From Micromonospora sp. C31 (GTDB taxonomy: Bacteria; Actinomycetota; Actinomycetes; Mycobacteriales; Micromonosporaceae), in contig NZ_JAGPXN010000002.1 of assembly GCF_018070575.1 (NCBI RefSeq), positions 124,001 through 188,000 on the forward strand: 64,000 nt of DNA, in the 5' to 3' direction. The notes beneath the pieces were generated by a model. It saw only the letters and a program-made list of their open reading frames with translations. It made no database searches and was not told the DNA's origin. A program made the translations under genes and the position numbers. Below, in pieces: positions 18,405 through 25,662 of this stretch. Position 1 is the stretch's first letter, and each line of letters starts with the position of its first letter.

Positions 18405-19192
18405 TGCCGGGGGTGGCGCTGACAGTGGGCTTCCTGGCGGCGGCGGTCCTGTTCGCCGCGACGCTCGCGGCCGGCCGGCGGCCCCTGCGCAGGTTGCGCG
18501 CCCTGCGCAGGGCGCCCGCCGGCGTCCATCCGGCCGTCCCGCCGCGCCCACCGGTCGGTCCCGGTGACGCCGCGACCGGCGGCGTCCGTCCCCGACGGCG
18601 GCCGGACGCCATCCGCGTCGCCTCCGGTCTGGGCGGCGTGGCGGTGGCGGTCGTCGTCGGCGGTTGGCCCGGGGTGGTGGCGGCCGTGCCGACGACGCTG
18701 CTGCTCGACCGGTCGCTCCGTCGGATCGAGCCCCCGGCCGTACGGAACCGGCGGCTACGGGAGGCGGCCGATCTTCCGCTCGCCGCCGACCTGTTGGCGG
18801 CGGCGATGCGGGCGGGGGCGCCCGTGGACAGGTCGATCCTGGCTGTGGCGGGGGCGCTGGACGGGCCGCTCGCCGACCGGCTCGCCCGGGTCGGCCGGTT
18901 GCTGCGGCTCGGCGGCGGCCCCGAGGAGGCGTGGGCTCCGCTCGCGGCGGTGCCGGGGGCCGACCGACTGACAGCCGCCGTGCTGCGCAGCGCGAACAGC
19001 GGCGCCGCCCTGGCCGGCGCGCTGACCCGACTCGCGGACGACCTCCGTGCCGACCGGTCCACGGCGGCGGAGGCGGCCGCCCGCCGAGCCGGCGTGCTCA
19101 TCGTCCTGCCGCTGGGGCTCTGCTTCCTGCCGGCCTTCATTCTCGCCGGCCTGGTGCCGGTGATCGTCGCCGTCCTCGGCGACGTGCTCTGA
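18404..19192 (+). CDS. tadC: Tad pilus inner-membrane protein TadC (type II secretion F family)
   Basis: A 262-aa membrane protein. The ATG overlaps the tadB TGA by one base, with AGGACGGA a little upstream. An N-terminal membrane helix (VGFLAAAVLFAATLAA), an Arg/Pro-rich linker and a second helix (VAVAVVVGGWPGVVAAVP) precede the cytoplasmic F-domain with DLPLAADLLAAAMRAGAPVDRSI and VLRSANSGAALAGALTRLADDLR, and a last helix GVLIVLPLGLCFLPAFILAG. It pairs with TadB to anchor the ATPase and pilin. Confidence 0.9.
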   Translation: MPGVALTVGFLAAAVLFAATLAAGRRPLRRLRALRRAPAGVHPAVPPRPPVGPGDAATGGVRPRRRPDAIRVASGLGGVAVAVVVGGWPGVVAAVPTTLLLDRSLRRIEPPAVRNRRLREAADLPLAADLLAAAMRAGAPVDRSILAVAGALDGPLADRLARVGRLLRLGGGPEEAWAPLAAVPGADRLTAAVLRSANSGAALAGALTRLADDLRADRSTAAEAAARRAGVLIVLPLGLCFLPAFILAGLVPVIVAVLGDVL

Positions 19193-19217
19193 CCACCCAT
19201 CGAGAGAGGACCAGAAC

Positions 19218-19385
19218 GTGCGCAAACTGCTCGCCCGCCTGCGCGGGGACGCCGGGATGAACACCGCTGAGTACGCCGTCGGCACCCTGGCTGCGGTCGC
19301 CTTCGCCGGAATCCTGCTGAAGGTGCTGACCTCCGGAAACGTGCAGTCCGCGTTGACCGCCGTCATCGACCGGGCACTCAAGTGA
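19218..19385 (+). CDS. Small pilin-like membrane peptide (DUF4244/Flp type)
   Basis: A 55-aa product starting from the GTG at 19218 with GAGAGAGGA upstream. The sequence has a short basic leader (RKLLARLRGDAG), then MNTAEYAVGTLAAVAFAGILL, a hydrophobic helix preceded by a Thr-Ala-Glu-Tyr pattern. Glu-Tyr five or six residues after a cleavage site is the hallmark of Flp-type prepilins. Position after tadC and before TadE-type genes fits the major pilin subunit or its actinobacterial DUF4244 counterpart. A prepilin peptidase gene is not in this window. It overlaps the next gene by four bases. Confidence 0.85.
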   Translation: MRKLLARLRGDAGMNTAEYAVGTLAAVAFAGILLKVLTSGNVQSALTAVIDRALK

Positions 19386-19825
19386 TCCGGCGCCGGCCGG
19401 CCGGCCGTGACCGGGGTTCCTTCACCGCCGAACTGGCGGCCGGCCTGCCGGCGCTCCTGCTGCTCCTGCTCGCCGGGCTGTCGGCGGTCAACGCCGTCGG
19501 CACGAAGGCGGGTTGCCTGCACGCGGCCCGGGAGGCGGCGCTGGCCGCCTCCCGGGGCGCTGACGGGGCTGCCGCAGCCAGCCGTGCGGCCCCGCCGGGA
19601 GCGGAGGTGACCGTCACCGTCGACGGCCAGCGGGTCGTGGCCACCGTCCGGGCGCCCGTACGCGCGCTCGGCTCCCGGCTACCCCGGATCTCCGTGACCG
19701 CCACGGCGGTGGCCGCCACGGAACCCGGTGTCATGGAGCCGGGCGTCGCGGAGCAGGGCGTCGCGCAGCCCGGTGCGGCGGAGCCCCCGACGCCGACCGT
19801 CGAGCCGTGGGAGGACGGGCCGTGA
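19382..19825 (+). CDS. TadE-type minor pilin / pilus assembly protein
   Basis: A 147-aa protein with the GTG start overlapping the preceding stop. An RDRGSFTAELAAGLPALLLLLLAGL segment forms the typical TadE N-terminus: a charged stretch with a Glu near the start of a single hydrophobic helix, resembling a prepilin leader. The remainder is predicted to be outside the membrane, Ala/Val-rich, with a Glu/Pro-rich end that repeats a GVxEPGVAE-like pattern. It likely acts as a minor pilin. Confidence 0.85.
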   Translation: MIRRRPAGRDRGSFTAELAAGLPALLLLLLAGLSAVNAVGTKAGCLHAAREAALAASRGADGAAAASRAAPPGAEVTVTVDGQRVVATVRAPVRALGSRLPRISVTATAVAATEPGVMEPGVAEQGVAQPGAAEPPTPTVEPWEDGP

Positions 19826-19896
19826 CCCGGGCCGGCGAGAGGCATCGACCAGCAGGACGGCGGCGCGGCGAAGGTGCGGCGAGCGCGGGGGGAGCG

Positions 19897-20001
19897 GAAG
19901 CGCGGCGGCGGTCCGACGGAGGTGCGGCGGCACGGCGGAAGCGCGGCGGCGGTCCGGCGGCGGTGCGGCGGCACGGCGAAGCGCGGCGGCGGTGCGGCGG
20001 A
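19897..20001. repeat. GC-rich tandem repeat between two TadE-type genes
   Basis: About 2.5 copies of a 40-41-bp unit starting GAAGCGCGGCGGCGGT at 19897, 19938 and 19978, built from GCGGCGG blocks. It sits in an otherwise tightly packed operon, in a 217-bp gap without a supported gene. Confidence 0.6.
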
Positions 20002-20042
20002 AGGACCCAGGCGCGGGGAAGGGTGGAAGTGGGGGTAGGACG

Positions 20043-20396
20043 GTGAGGCGTACGGGGGAGCGTGGTGGTGCGACCGTCTGCCTGCTCGCCGTGGGGCTGG
20101 CATTCGTCATGGTCGGTCTGTTCGGCGCTGCGGTCGGTGCGGCCCGCACGGCCCGGCAGCAGGCCCGGGTGGCGGCGGACTTCGGCGCGCTCGCCGGTGC
20201 CGGTCGGGTTCTCCTGGGCGAGCCGGCGGCCTGCGGTCGGGCTGCCGAGATCGCCGGTGCCAACGGTGGGCGGCTGCTCGCCTGTCGGCTCGACGGTCTG
20301 GACGTCCTGGTGACCGCGGAGGTCGCCGTCACTCCGCTACCCGGCCTGGCGCGGATGGCGACGGCCAGCGCTCGCGCCGGTCCGGTCCGTGGCTGA
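20043..20396 (+). CDS. TadE-like pilus protein (Rv3654c type)
   Basis: A 117-aa protein starting at the GTG at 20043 with a nearby AGGA. RTGERGGATVCLLAVGLAFVMVGLFGAAVGAARTARQQARVAADFGALAGAG is the conserved core of the Rv3654c family: one membrane helix followed by an Ala-rich amphipathic segment that resembles TadG/TadE N-termini. Two Cys follow (PAACGRAAE and LLACRLDG), probably disulfide-bonded outside the cell. It is the last Tad operon gene. Confidence 0.85.
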   Translation: MRRTGERGGATVCLLAVGLAFVMVGLFGAAVGAARTARQQARVAADFGALAGAGRVLLGEPAACGRAAEIAGANGGRLLACRLDGLDVLVTAEVAVTPLPGLARMATASARAGPVRG

Positions 20397-20500
20397 GCGG
20401 CAACCGGCGCCGCCCGACGACGGTCCCCGTCACCGCCGGCTCGTCGACGGCACGACCAGACCCGACAGGGGCCCTCCGGGTGGTGGCACCGCGCCGGCCG

Positions 20501-20589
20501 GACGCGACCGGGGCCGCCGCGCTGGACGCGACCGGGGCCGCCGCGCTGGACGCGACCGGGGCCGCCGCGCTGGACGCGACCGGGGCCGG
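20501..20589. repeat. 24-bp tandem repeat, about 3.7 copies
   Basis: The unit GACGCGACCGGGGCCGCCGC plus GCTG starts at 20501, 20525, 20549 and 20573, three copies being identical. It would encode the octapeptide DATGAAAL on the + strand, but no gene with a start and ribosome site covers it. It lies between convergent genes. Confidence 0.8.
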
Positions 20590-20622
20590 GGCGACGGGAG
20601 TCGGCACCCCGACCCGGGTGGG

Positions 20623-21201
20623 TCAGCGTCCCTGGAGGGCGTCGAGGGCGACGGCCATCGCGATCACGAGGCGGCGGTCGACCTGCGGGTTGTGCATCTG
20701 GACGACGTACCGGTCGCGCAGGCCCCACTGCTTGATGACGGAGAAGACCGGCTGACCGCCGGCGACGAAGTCGAAGTGGTAGGGCAGCCAGGACAGCGAG
20801 TCGACGAACCGGCGCAGCAGCGCCACCGGCATGCTGCGCTCCTGACCGGTGACCTGCGGCAGGCCGGGCTGCTCGACGTGCCAGGTGGACCGCAGCAGGG
20901 ACTGTGCGAAGTCCTTGCGGAAGAGGCCGATCGGGTTGCCGGCGTGGTCGGTCACGTCGTACGTGGCGCCGATGTCGAGGCGCTGGCGGGCCTTGAACCC
21001 GAGCAGGGGCTGCTGCTTCGAGTCGTCGGTGTAGATCGTCACCTGCTCCTTGAAGGCGAGCCGCTTCTGCTGGGCGAACGCGAGCAGCCCACCTTCGGAG
21101 CCGTCCGGCGCGACGGCGTGGACCTCGTACTGGTTGACCATCATCCGGAGCCGCTGCCGGATGTGGAACTGCTGCTGAGCCTGCAAGTTGTCGAGTTGCA
21201 T
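20623..21201 (-). CDS. LURP-one-related / Tubby-like fold protein
   Basis: A 192-aa protein with GGAG upstream of its ATG. Sequence features fit the LURP-one/scramblase-like beta-barrel family: YEVHAVAPDGSEGGLLAFAQQKR, FKEQVTIYTDDSKQQPLLGFKARQRLDIGATYDVTDHAGNPIGLFRKDF and a C-terminal hydrophobic helix RLVIAMAVALDALQG. In this family the central helix or C-terminus often contacts lipid. The physiological role in actinobacteria is unknown. It converges with the Tad operon. Confidence 0.8.
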   Translation of the reverse strand: MQLDNLQAQQQFHIRQRLRMMVNQYEVHAVAPDGSEGGLLAFAQQKRLAFKEQVTIYTDDSKQQPLLGFKARQRLDIGATYDVTDHAGNPIGLFRKDFAQSLLRSTWHVEQPGLPQVTGQERSMPVALLRRFVDSLSWLPYHFDFVAGGQPVFSVIKQWGLRDRYVVQMHNPQVDRRLVIAMAVALDALQGR

Positions 21202-21415
21202 CAGTTCTCCTTCGAGGGGTCGCCGGAGTGTCGCACAGCTTCAACCGCACCGCCGCCGACAGGTGACGCGGCCCGCCCCGCAGGTCACGCCGCACCGCCC
21301 GCCAGGACTCGGTGGTTGCCGGTCGCCCTCCGCCCGCCCCTGCGGTGCCGCGCCGCCCCGGCCGCCCGCCTCGACGCCGTCGCGCGGCGATCCCCTGGAT
21401 CCGTGCGGGCCAGGT

Positions 21416-21622
21416 TCACCGGCCCCCGTCGACGGTCGCCTTGAGCGCCCACGCGTTCAGGACCTGGTGGATGCTGCGCAGCCGCTCGTTGATCTGTTCC
21501 AGGCGTTCGGCCTGCGCCAGGCTGGCGAGCGCGGTGCCCAGGGCGATCTGCTGGTCGGGAGTGAGTTTCTCCTGGTCGATCGTGTAGAGCAGGTCGACGG
21601 TCTCGGCGATGGTGTCGGCCAC
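21416..21622 (-). CDS. Small conserved-looking protein, 68 aa
   Basis: The start is a GTG at 21622 with GGAGGAG four bases upstream. The product VADTIAETVDLLYTIDQEKL... is acidic and almost entirely helical, with heptad-like Leu spacing (LASLAQAERLEQINERLRSIHQVLNAW), suggesting a coiled coil or helical bundle. No family recognised. A CebR-like box lies 48 bp upstream, so it may respond to cellulose breakdown products. Confidence 0.65.
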   Translation of the reverse strand: MADTIAETVDLLYTIDQEKLTPDQQIALGTALASLAQAERLEQINERLRSIHQVLNAWALKATVDGGR

Positions 21623-21669
21623 GACTCCTCCTTCGACGGGATGCACGGCTACGAGTCCGCGAGCAGCGA

Positions 21670-21683
21670 TGGAAGCGCTCCCA
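21670..21683. promoter_or_regulatory. CebR-type operator upstream of the 68-aa protein gene
   Basis: TGGAAGCGCTCCCA differs by one base from the CebR palindrome TGGGAGCGCTCCCA that controls cellulase and cellobiose-uptake genes in actinomycetes. It lies 48 bp upstream of the GTG at 21622 and is identical to the copy in front of the cellulase gene. Confidence 0.65.
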
Positions 21684-21711
21684 CGTCTTGGTTGCCCCGA
21701 CTGAAGAGGTT

Positions 21712-24387
21712 CTATGCCTGCTTTCCACCACCCGGGACGGGGGCGCCCCCCGAACCCGCCTCCACCACCTGGGACGGAGAGCCCTCCGGAAAGGCGGGGC
21801 CACCGGGGGCGACGTCGTCCGGAGCGACGCGTTCCCCCGGCACCGGAGGGTCGCCCGGAAGGACGTCGCCCCGACCCGCGGGAGGCCCGCCGGTCACGCC
21901 CGCGTCCCGGTCGTCGGGCCGACCCGTGCGAGGCCCGCCGGTCACGCCCGCGTCCCGGTCGTCGGGCCGTTCCGGGGGCACGCCGTGGGGCAGGTTGGCG
22001 AGCACCACGTCCAACACCCGGACGGCGTCGGGCTTGGAGAGCGGATTGTTGCCGTTGCCGCACTTCGGGGACTGCACGCAGGACGGGCAGCCCGCCTCGC
22101 AGCCGCACTCCGCGATCGCGTCCCGGGTGGCGCGCAGCCAGGCCGCCGCCGTCCCGTACGCGCGCTCGGCGAAGCCGGCCCCACCCGGGTGCCCGTCGTA
22201 GACGAAGACCGTCGGGGCCTCGGTGTCCGGGTGCACCGCCGTGGAGAGCCCGCCGATGTCCCAGCGGTCACAGGTCGCGGTGAGCGGCAGCAGGCCGATC
22301 GCGGCGTGCTCGGCGGCGTGCAGCGCGCCCGGCACGTCGGCGGGCTGCACCCCGGCGGCCGTCAGCGACAACGGCGACAGGGTGAACCAGACCGCGACGG
22401 TGCGCAGCTCCCGGGCCGGCAGGTCCAGCGGGCGGGTGTCGATGACCTCACCGGTGGCGATCCGCCGCCGCTGGTACGACACCACCTGGCTGGTCACGTC
22501 GACCTCGCCGAGGAAGAGCCCGACCGGGCCGGCGTCGACGTACGAGCGCACCGACACCACCGACAGCGAGGTGACGTCGCGGGCGTGGGTGGACCAGTCC
22601 GGCTCCTCGGGGTGCACCAGGGCACAGCCGTCGGCCAGGTCGAGCGAGTCGACCACGTACGAGACGCCCTGGTGCAGGTGGACCGCGCCGGGGTGGAGCA
22701 GGAAGTGCGCCGAACCCCCGTCGACGGTGCCCAGCAGCCGCCCGGTCGCCGCCTCCACCACGCAGACCGGCGCGCCGCCCTCGCCGCGCAGGTCCACCTC
22801 CGGTCGTTCCCGGTGCCGCCAGTACCAGCCGGTCGGCCGCTGCCGCAGTGCGCCCGCCGCCACCAGGTGGTCCACCGCCTCCTTCGCCCCGTCGCCGAAG
22901 AGTGCCAGGTCGTCGGAGGTCAGCGGCGCCTCGGCCGCCGCGCAGGCGAGCTGCGGGGCCAGCACGTACGGGTTTGCCGGGTCGAGCACGGTCGCCTCCA
23001 CCGGCCGCCCGAAGACCGCCTCGGGGTGGTGCACGAGATAGGTGTCGAGCGGGTCGTCCCGGGCGATCAGCACGGCGAGCGCCTCCTGCCCGGAGCGCCC
23101 CGCCCGGCCGGCCTGCTGCCACAGCGAGGCGCGGGTGCCCGGGTACCCGCAGATCAGCACCGCGTCGAGGCCCACCAGGTCGACGCCCAGCTCCAGCGCG
23201 TTGGTCGAGGCCAGCCCGAGCAGGTCGCCGTGCAGCAGCGCCCGTTCCAGTTCGCGCCGCTCCTCGCGCAGGTAGCCGGCCCGGTAGGCGGCCACCCGGT
23301 CGCCGAGCCCGGGCACCGCCTCGTCGAGGGACCGGCGGGCGTTCGCCGCGACCACCTCGGCACCGCGCCGGGAGCGTACGAACGCCAGCGTGCGCACGCC
23401 CTCGGCGACCGCGTCGGCGAGCAGGTCGGCCGTCTCCCGCAGCGCCGAGCGGCGGACCTGGGTGAGGTCGGCCTGCTGGTCGGCGGCGGAGTCCGGCGGC
23501 AGCAGCGGCGGCTCCCAGAGCGCGAACGTCACCCCGCCGCGCGGCGAGGTGTCCTCGGTGACGGCGGTGACGGGCAGCCCGGTGAGCCGCCCGGCCGCCG
23601 TCGCCGGATCGCCGGAGGTGGCCGAGGCCAGCACGAAGACGGGGGTGCTCCGGAACCGGGCGCACTGCCGCCGCAGCCGGCGCAGCACGTGCGCGACGTG
23701 CGAGCCGAAGACCCCGCGGTAGGTGTGGCACTCGTCGATCACCACGTACGTGAGCCGGCGCAGGAAACCGGACCACTGCGCGTGCCCGGGGAGGATGCCG
23801 TGGTGCAGCATGTCCGGGTTGGTCAGCACGAACCGGGAGTGTTTCCGGATCCACTCCCGCTCGGCGCGCGGCGTGTCGCCGTCGTAGCAGGCGGGACGTA
23901 CCCCCTCCAGTTCCAGCGCGGCGACGGCGCGCAACTGGTCGGCGGCGAGCGCCTTCGTCGGCGCCAGGTAGAGCACGGTGGCCCGGGGGTCGGCGAGCAG
24001 GGTGGCCAGCGCGGGCAGTTGGTAGGCCAGGGACTTGCCGGAGGCGGTGCCGGTGGCGACGACCACGTGCCGGCCGTCGTACGCCAGGGCGGCCGCCTGC
24101 GCCTGGTGCCGCCAGGGCGCGACCACACCGCGTCGGGCGAACGCCGCGCGCAACTCCTGCGGCGCCCAGTCCGGCCACGGGGCGGGCTCGCCGGCCCGTG
24201 CCGGCACCCGCTCGACGTGGGTGACCGGGTCGGCGCCGGTGCGGGCGCGCAGCCGGCCCAGCAGCCCGGCCGGCGTTCGCCCCGGACCGGTGCCTGCGAC
24301 TACGGTGGCCGCGGACGACGGCCTCAGGTCGTGGCACGGCGACTGGCGCGGCGACGGACGCGCCGAGCTGACGTCGTCGGAGGTCAC
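21712..24387 (-). CDS. DEAD/DEAH-box helicase with MZB domain (Rv3649 / Hrq1 type)
   Basis: A protein of about 891 aa; the GTG at 24387 has an AGGA just upstream, and another GTG at 24396 is possible. Helicase motifs: Q-motif region WRHQAQAA, Walker A ATGTASGKS, LAPTKALA (Ia), DECHTYRG (DEAD-type motif II), SATSGDP (III), ALELGVDLVGLD (V) and QQAGRAGRSGQ (VI). The C-terminus holds a four-Cys cluster (ECGCEAGCPSCVQSPKCG) of the MZB type, which in Hrq1-like helicases binds metal. These enzymes unwind DNA in repair. The last 70 residues are low-complexity and duplicate a 16-residue unit. In mycobacteria the homologue also lies between tad genes and topA. Confidence 0.88.
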   Translation of the reverse strand: MTSDDVSSARPSPRQSPCHDLRPSSAATVVAGTGPGRTPAGLLGRLRARTGADPVTHVERVPARAGEPAPWPDWAPQELRAAFARRGVVAPWRHQAQAAALAYDGRHVVVATGTASGKSLAYQLPALATLLADPRATVLYLAPTKALAADQLRAVAALELEGVRPACYDGDTPRAEREWIRKHSRFVLTNPDMLHHGILPGHAQWSGFLRRLTYVVIDECHTYRGVFGSHVAHVLRRLRRQCARFRSTPVFVLASATSGDPATAAGRLTGLPVTAVTEDTSPRGGVTFALWEPPLLPPDSAADQQADLTQVRRSALRETADLLADAVAEGVRTLAFVRSRRGAEVVAANARRSLDEAVPGLGDRVAAYRAGYLREERRELERALLHGDLLGLASTNALELGVDLVGLDAVLICGYPGTRASLWQQAGRAGRSGQEALAVLIARDDPLDTYLVHHPEAVFGRPVEATVLDPANPYVLAPQLACAAAEAPLTSDDLALFGDGAKEAVDHLVAAGALRQRPTGWYWRHRERPEVDLRGEGGAPVCVVEAATGRLLGTVDGGSAHFLLHPGAVHLHQGVSYVVDSLDLADGCALVHPEEPDWSTHARDVTSLSVVSVRSYVDAGPVGLFLGEVDVTSQVVSYQRRRIATGEVIDTRPLDLPARELRTVAVWFTLSPLSLTAAGVQPADVPGALHAAEHAAIGLLPLTATCDRWDIGGLSTAVHPDTEAPTVFVYDGHPGGAGFAERAYGTAAAWLRATRDAIAECGCEAGCPSCVQSPKCGNGNNPLSKPDAVRVLDVVLANLPHGVPPERPDDRDAGVTGGPRTGRPDDRDAGVTGGPPAGRGDVLPGDPPVPGERVAPDDVAPGGPAFPEGSPSQVVEAGSGGAPVPGGGKQA
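21882..21977. repeat. 48-bp tandem duplication inside the helicase gene tail
   Basis: GAGGCCCGCCGGTCACGCCC begins at 21882 and again at 21930. The duplicate lies in frame and gives two copies of RPDDRDAGVTGGP in the disordered C-terminus of the helicase. Confidence 0.75.
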
Positions 24388-24528
24388 GTCCTGCACTCTC
24401 GCACTGGTGTTCGGAGATGGAAAACGGGGGGCCGGGGTAAGGGGAGGCTCCGCCGGTGAGCAGAGCCGCCGTCCGGCGGGGATGGTTAGATGCCCAGGAG
24501 AGTTTACGGCTCTTGCGAGGGAGGACCG

Positions 24529-24885
24529 ATGGAGCTGTCGCTGGCGACCCGCACCGTGGGCGAGCACACGGTGCTCGAGGTCGGCGGTGAGGTGGACGTC
24601 TACACCGCGCCCCGGCTGCGGGAACGGCTCCTCGAGTTGGTCGACGGCGGGGCCCGCCACGTCGTGGTCGACCTGGGGCGGGTCGACTTCCTCGACTCCA
24701 CCGGCCTGGGCGTGCTGGTCGGCGCGCTCAAGCGGCTGCGTGCGGCCGGCGGCTCGTTCGCGCTGGTCTGCGACAAGGAACCGCTGCTCAAGATCTTCCG
24801 GATCACCGCGCTCGACCAGGTCTTCCCGCTGCATCCCACGGTCGACGCGGCGATCGGCACCGACCCGGCCGGCACCGGCGTCTGA
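24529..24885 (+). CDS. STAS-domain anti-sigma factor antagonist
   Basis: A 118-aa cytosolic STAS protein; the start ATG has GAGGGAGGA upstream. The phosphoacceptor loop [14 protein letters not shown] (Ser about residue 61) is intact, preceded by [13 protein letters not shown]. By analogy with SpoIIAA/RsbV, the unphosphorylated form binds a partner kinase/anti-sigma protein and frees a sigma factor. The next gene overlaps by one base and encodes an ATPase of that class, so the pair is probably a partner-switching module. No sigma factor gene lies in the window. Confidence 0.93.
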   Translation: MELSLATRTVGEHTVLEVGGEVDVYTAPRLRERLLELVDGGARHVVVDLGRVDFLDSTGLGVLVGALKRLRAAGGSFALVCDKEPLLKIFRITALDQVFPLHPTVDAAIGTDPAGTGV

Positions 24886-25319
24886 TGGCCACGGTCAAGC
24901 TCTCCTTCTCGCCGGCTCCGGTGCACGTGCGCACCGCGCGCCTGGTCGGGGTGGCGGTCGCCCGGCGGGCCGGGGTCCGCGAGGAGCTGCTCGACGAGGT
25001 ACGGCTGGCCATCGGTGAGGCGTGCACCCGCGCGGTCGCCCTGCACCGCCAGTACGGCGTGTCCGAGCCTGTGCTCGTGGAGATGTCCGACGCGGGGTCG
25101 TACGCGGTGCGCGTCGTCGACCGCGCGCCGATCGAGGCCGGTCTCGGGCTGGCCGCGCTGAACGCCGACCAGCTCGCCAACGAGTCGCTCAACGAGGACG
25201 ACCTCACCACCGGCGTCGGCTTCGCGCTGCTGGCCGGTTTCGTCGAGGACCTCCAGGTCCGCCCGGTCGACGAGGGCGTCGGCACCGAGGTGCGGATGGT
25301 CTGGCCCGTCGGCCGTTGA
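24885..25319 (+). CDS. RsbW/SpoIIAB-like anti-sigma ATP-binding protein
   Basis: A 144-aa protein starting within the stop codon of the STAS gene (TGATG). The N-box of the GHKL fold is visible (LLDEVRLAIGEACTRAV; Glu about 44, Cys in place of the usual Asn) and a G-box-like TTGVGFALLAGFVEDLQV near the end. The replacement of Asn by Cys in the N-box may weaken Mg-ATP binding, so it may have little kinase activity. Partner of the preceding STAS protein. Confidence 0.85.
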   Translation: MATVKLSFSPAPVHVRTARLVGVAVARRAGVREELLDEVRLAIGEACTRAVALHRQYGVSEPVLVEMSDAGSYAVRVVDRAPIEAGLGLAALNADQLANESLNEDDLTTGVGFALLAGFVEDLQVRPVDEGVGTEVRMVWPVGR

Positions 25320-25362
25320 GCTGATCCTCCACCGCCCTCGCCGAGGGCGTCGTACGCCGTGA

Positions 25363-25390
25363 GAGGCCGCGTCCCGTCGGGTGCGGCCTC
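25363..25390 (+). terminator. Hairpin terminator after the anti-sigma gene
   Basis: An outer 8-bp stem GAGGCCGC / GCGGCCTC encloses CCC / GGG pairs, 44 bp after the stop codon. Confidence 0.5.
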
Positions 25391-25471
25391 GCTGGCATGG
25401 ATGGGTCCCTATATCAGATTTTTCCTCATAACACAGCGACGGAGATCATCTGCCCGGGGTGCCCCCTCGGT

Positions 25472-25501
25472 GTGACCTCCAACACTGTGGAGGGCTACAG
25501 T
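25472..25501 (+). promoter_or_regulatory. Putative hppA promoter with inverted repeat
   Basis: GTGACC (-35-like, 25472-25477) and TACAGT (-10-like, 25496-25501) are 18 bp apart. The spacer carries a perfect-armed inverted repeat CCTCCA (25476-25481) / TGGAGG (25488-25493), which could be an operator overlapping the promoter. It lies about 160 bp before the hppA ATG. Confidence 0.35.
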
Positions 25502-25662
25502 ACGCGGGTTGTCAGCAAGTGATCCATCCCGCAGCCAGCGGGAACGGTTGTTCATCGCTGGTCCGCCCGGGGTGGGGTGGCGCGCGCTTGCGACTCCGCA
25601 TCCAGGCGCCGGGCGGTGCGTCTCCACCGGCCGGCGCGAGCGTTCGGTACAGGAGGACACAG

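Larger units (their letters stand above)
25320..25662. other. 343-bp intergenic region upstream of hppA
   Basis: Contains a hairpin after the anti-sigma gene (GAGGCCGC at 25363-25370 with GCGGCCTC at 25383-25390), an AT-rich patch CAGATTTTTCCTCATAAC near 25418-25435, and a likely promoter for hppA. No gene seen. Confidence 0.55.

Noticed and set aside
20501..20589. CRISPR array
   Set aside because: The repeat units abut directly without unique spacers, there are fewer than four copies and no cas genes are nearby. It is a simple tandem repeat.
21688..24459. Long + strand frame opposite the DEAD/MZB helicase
   Set aside because: Antisense shadow; the helicase motifs on the other strand are complete.
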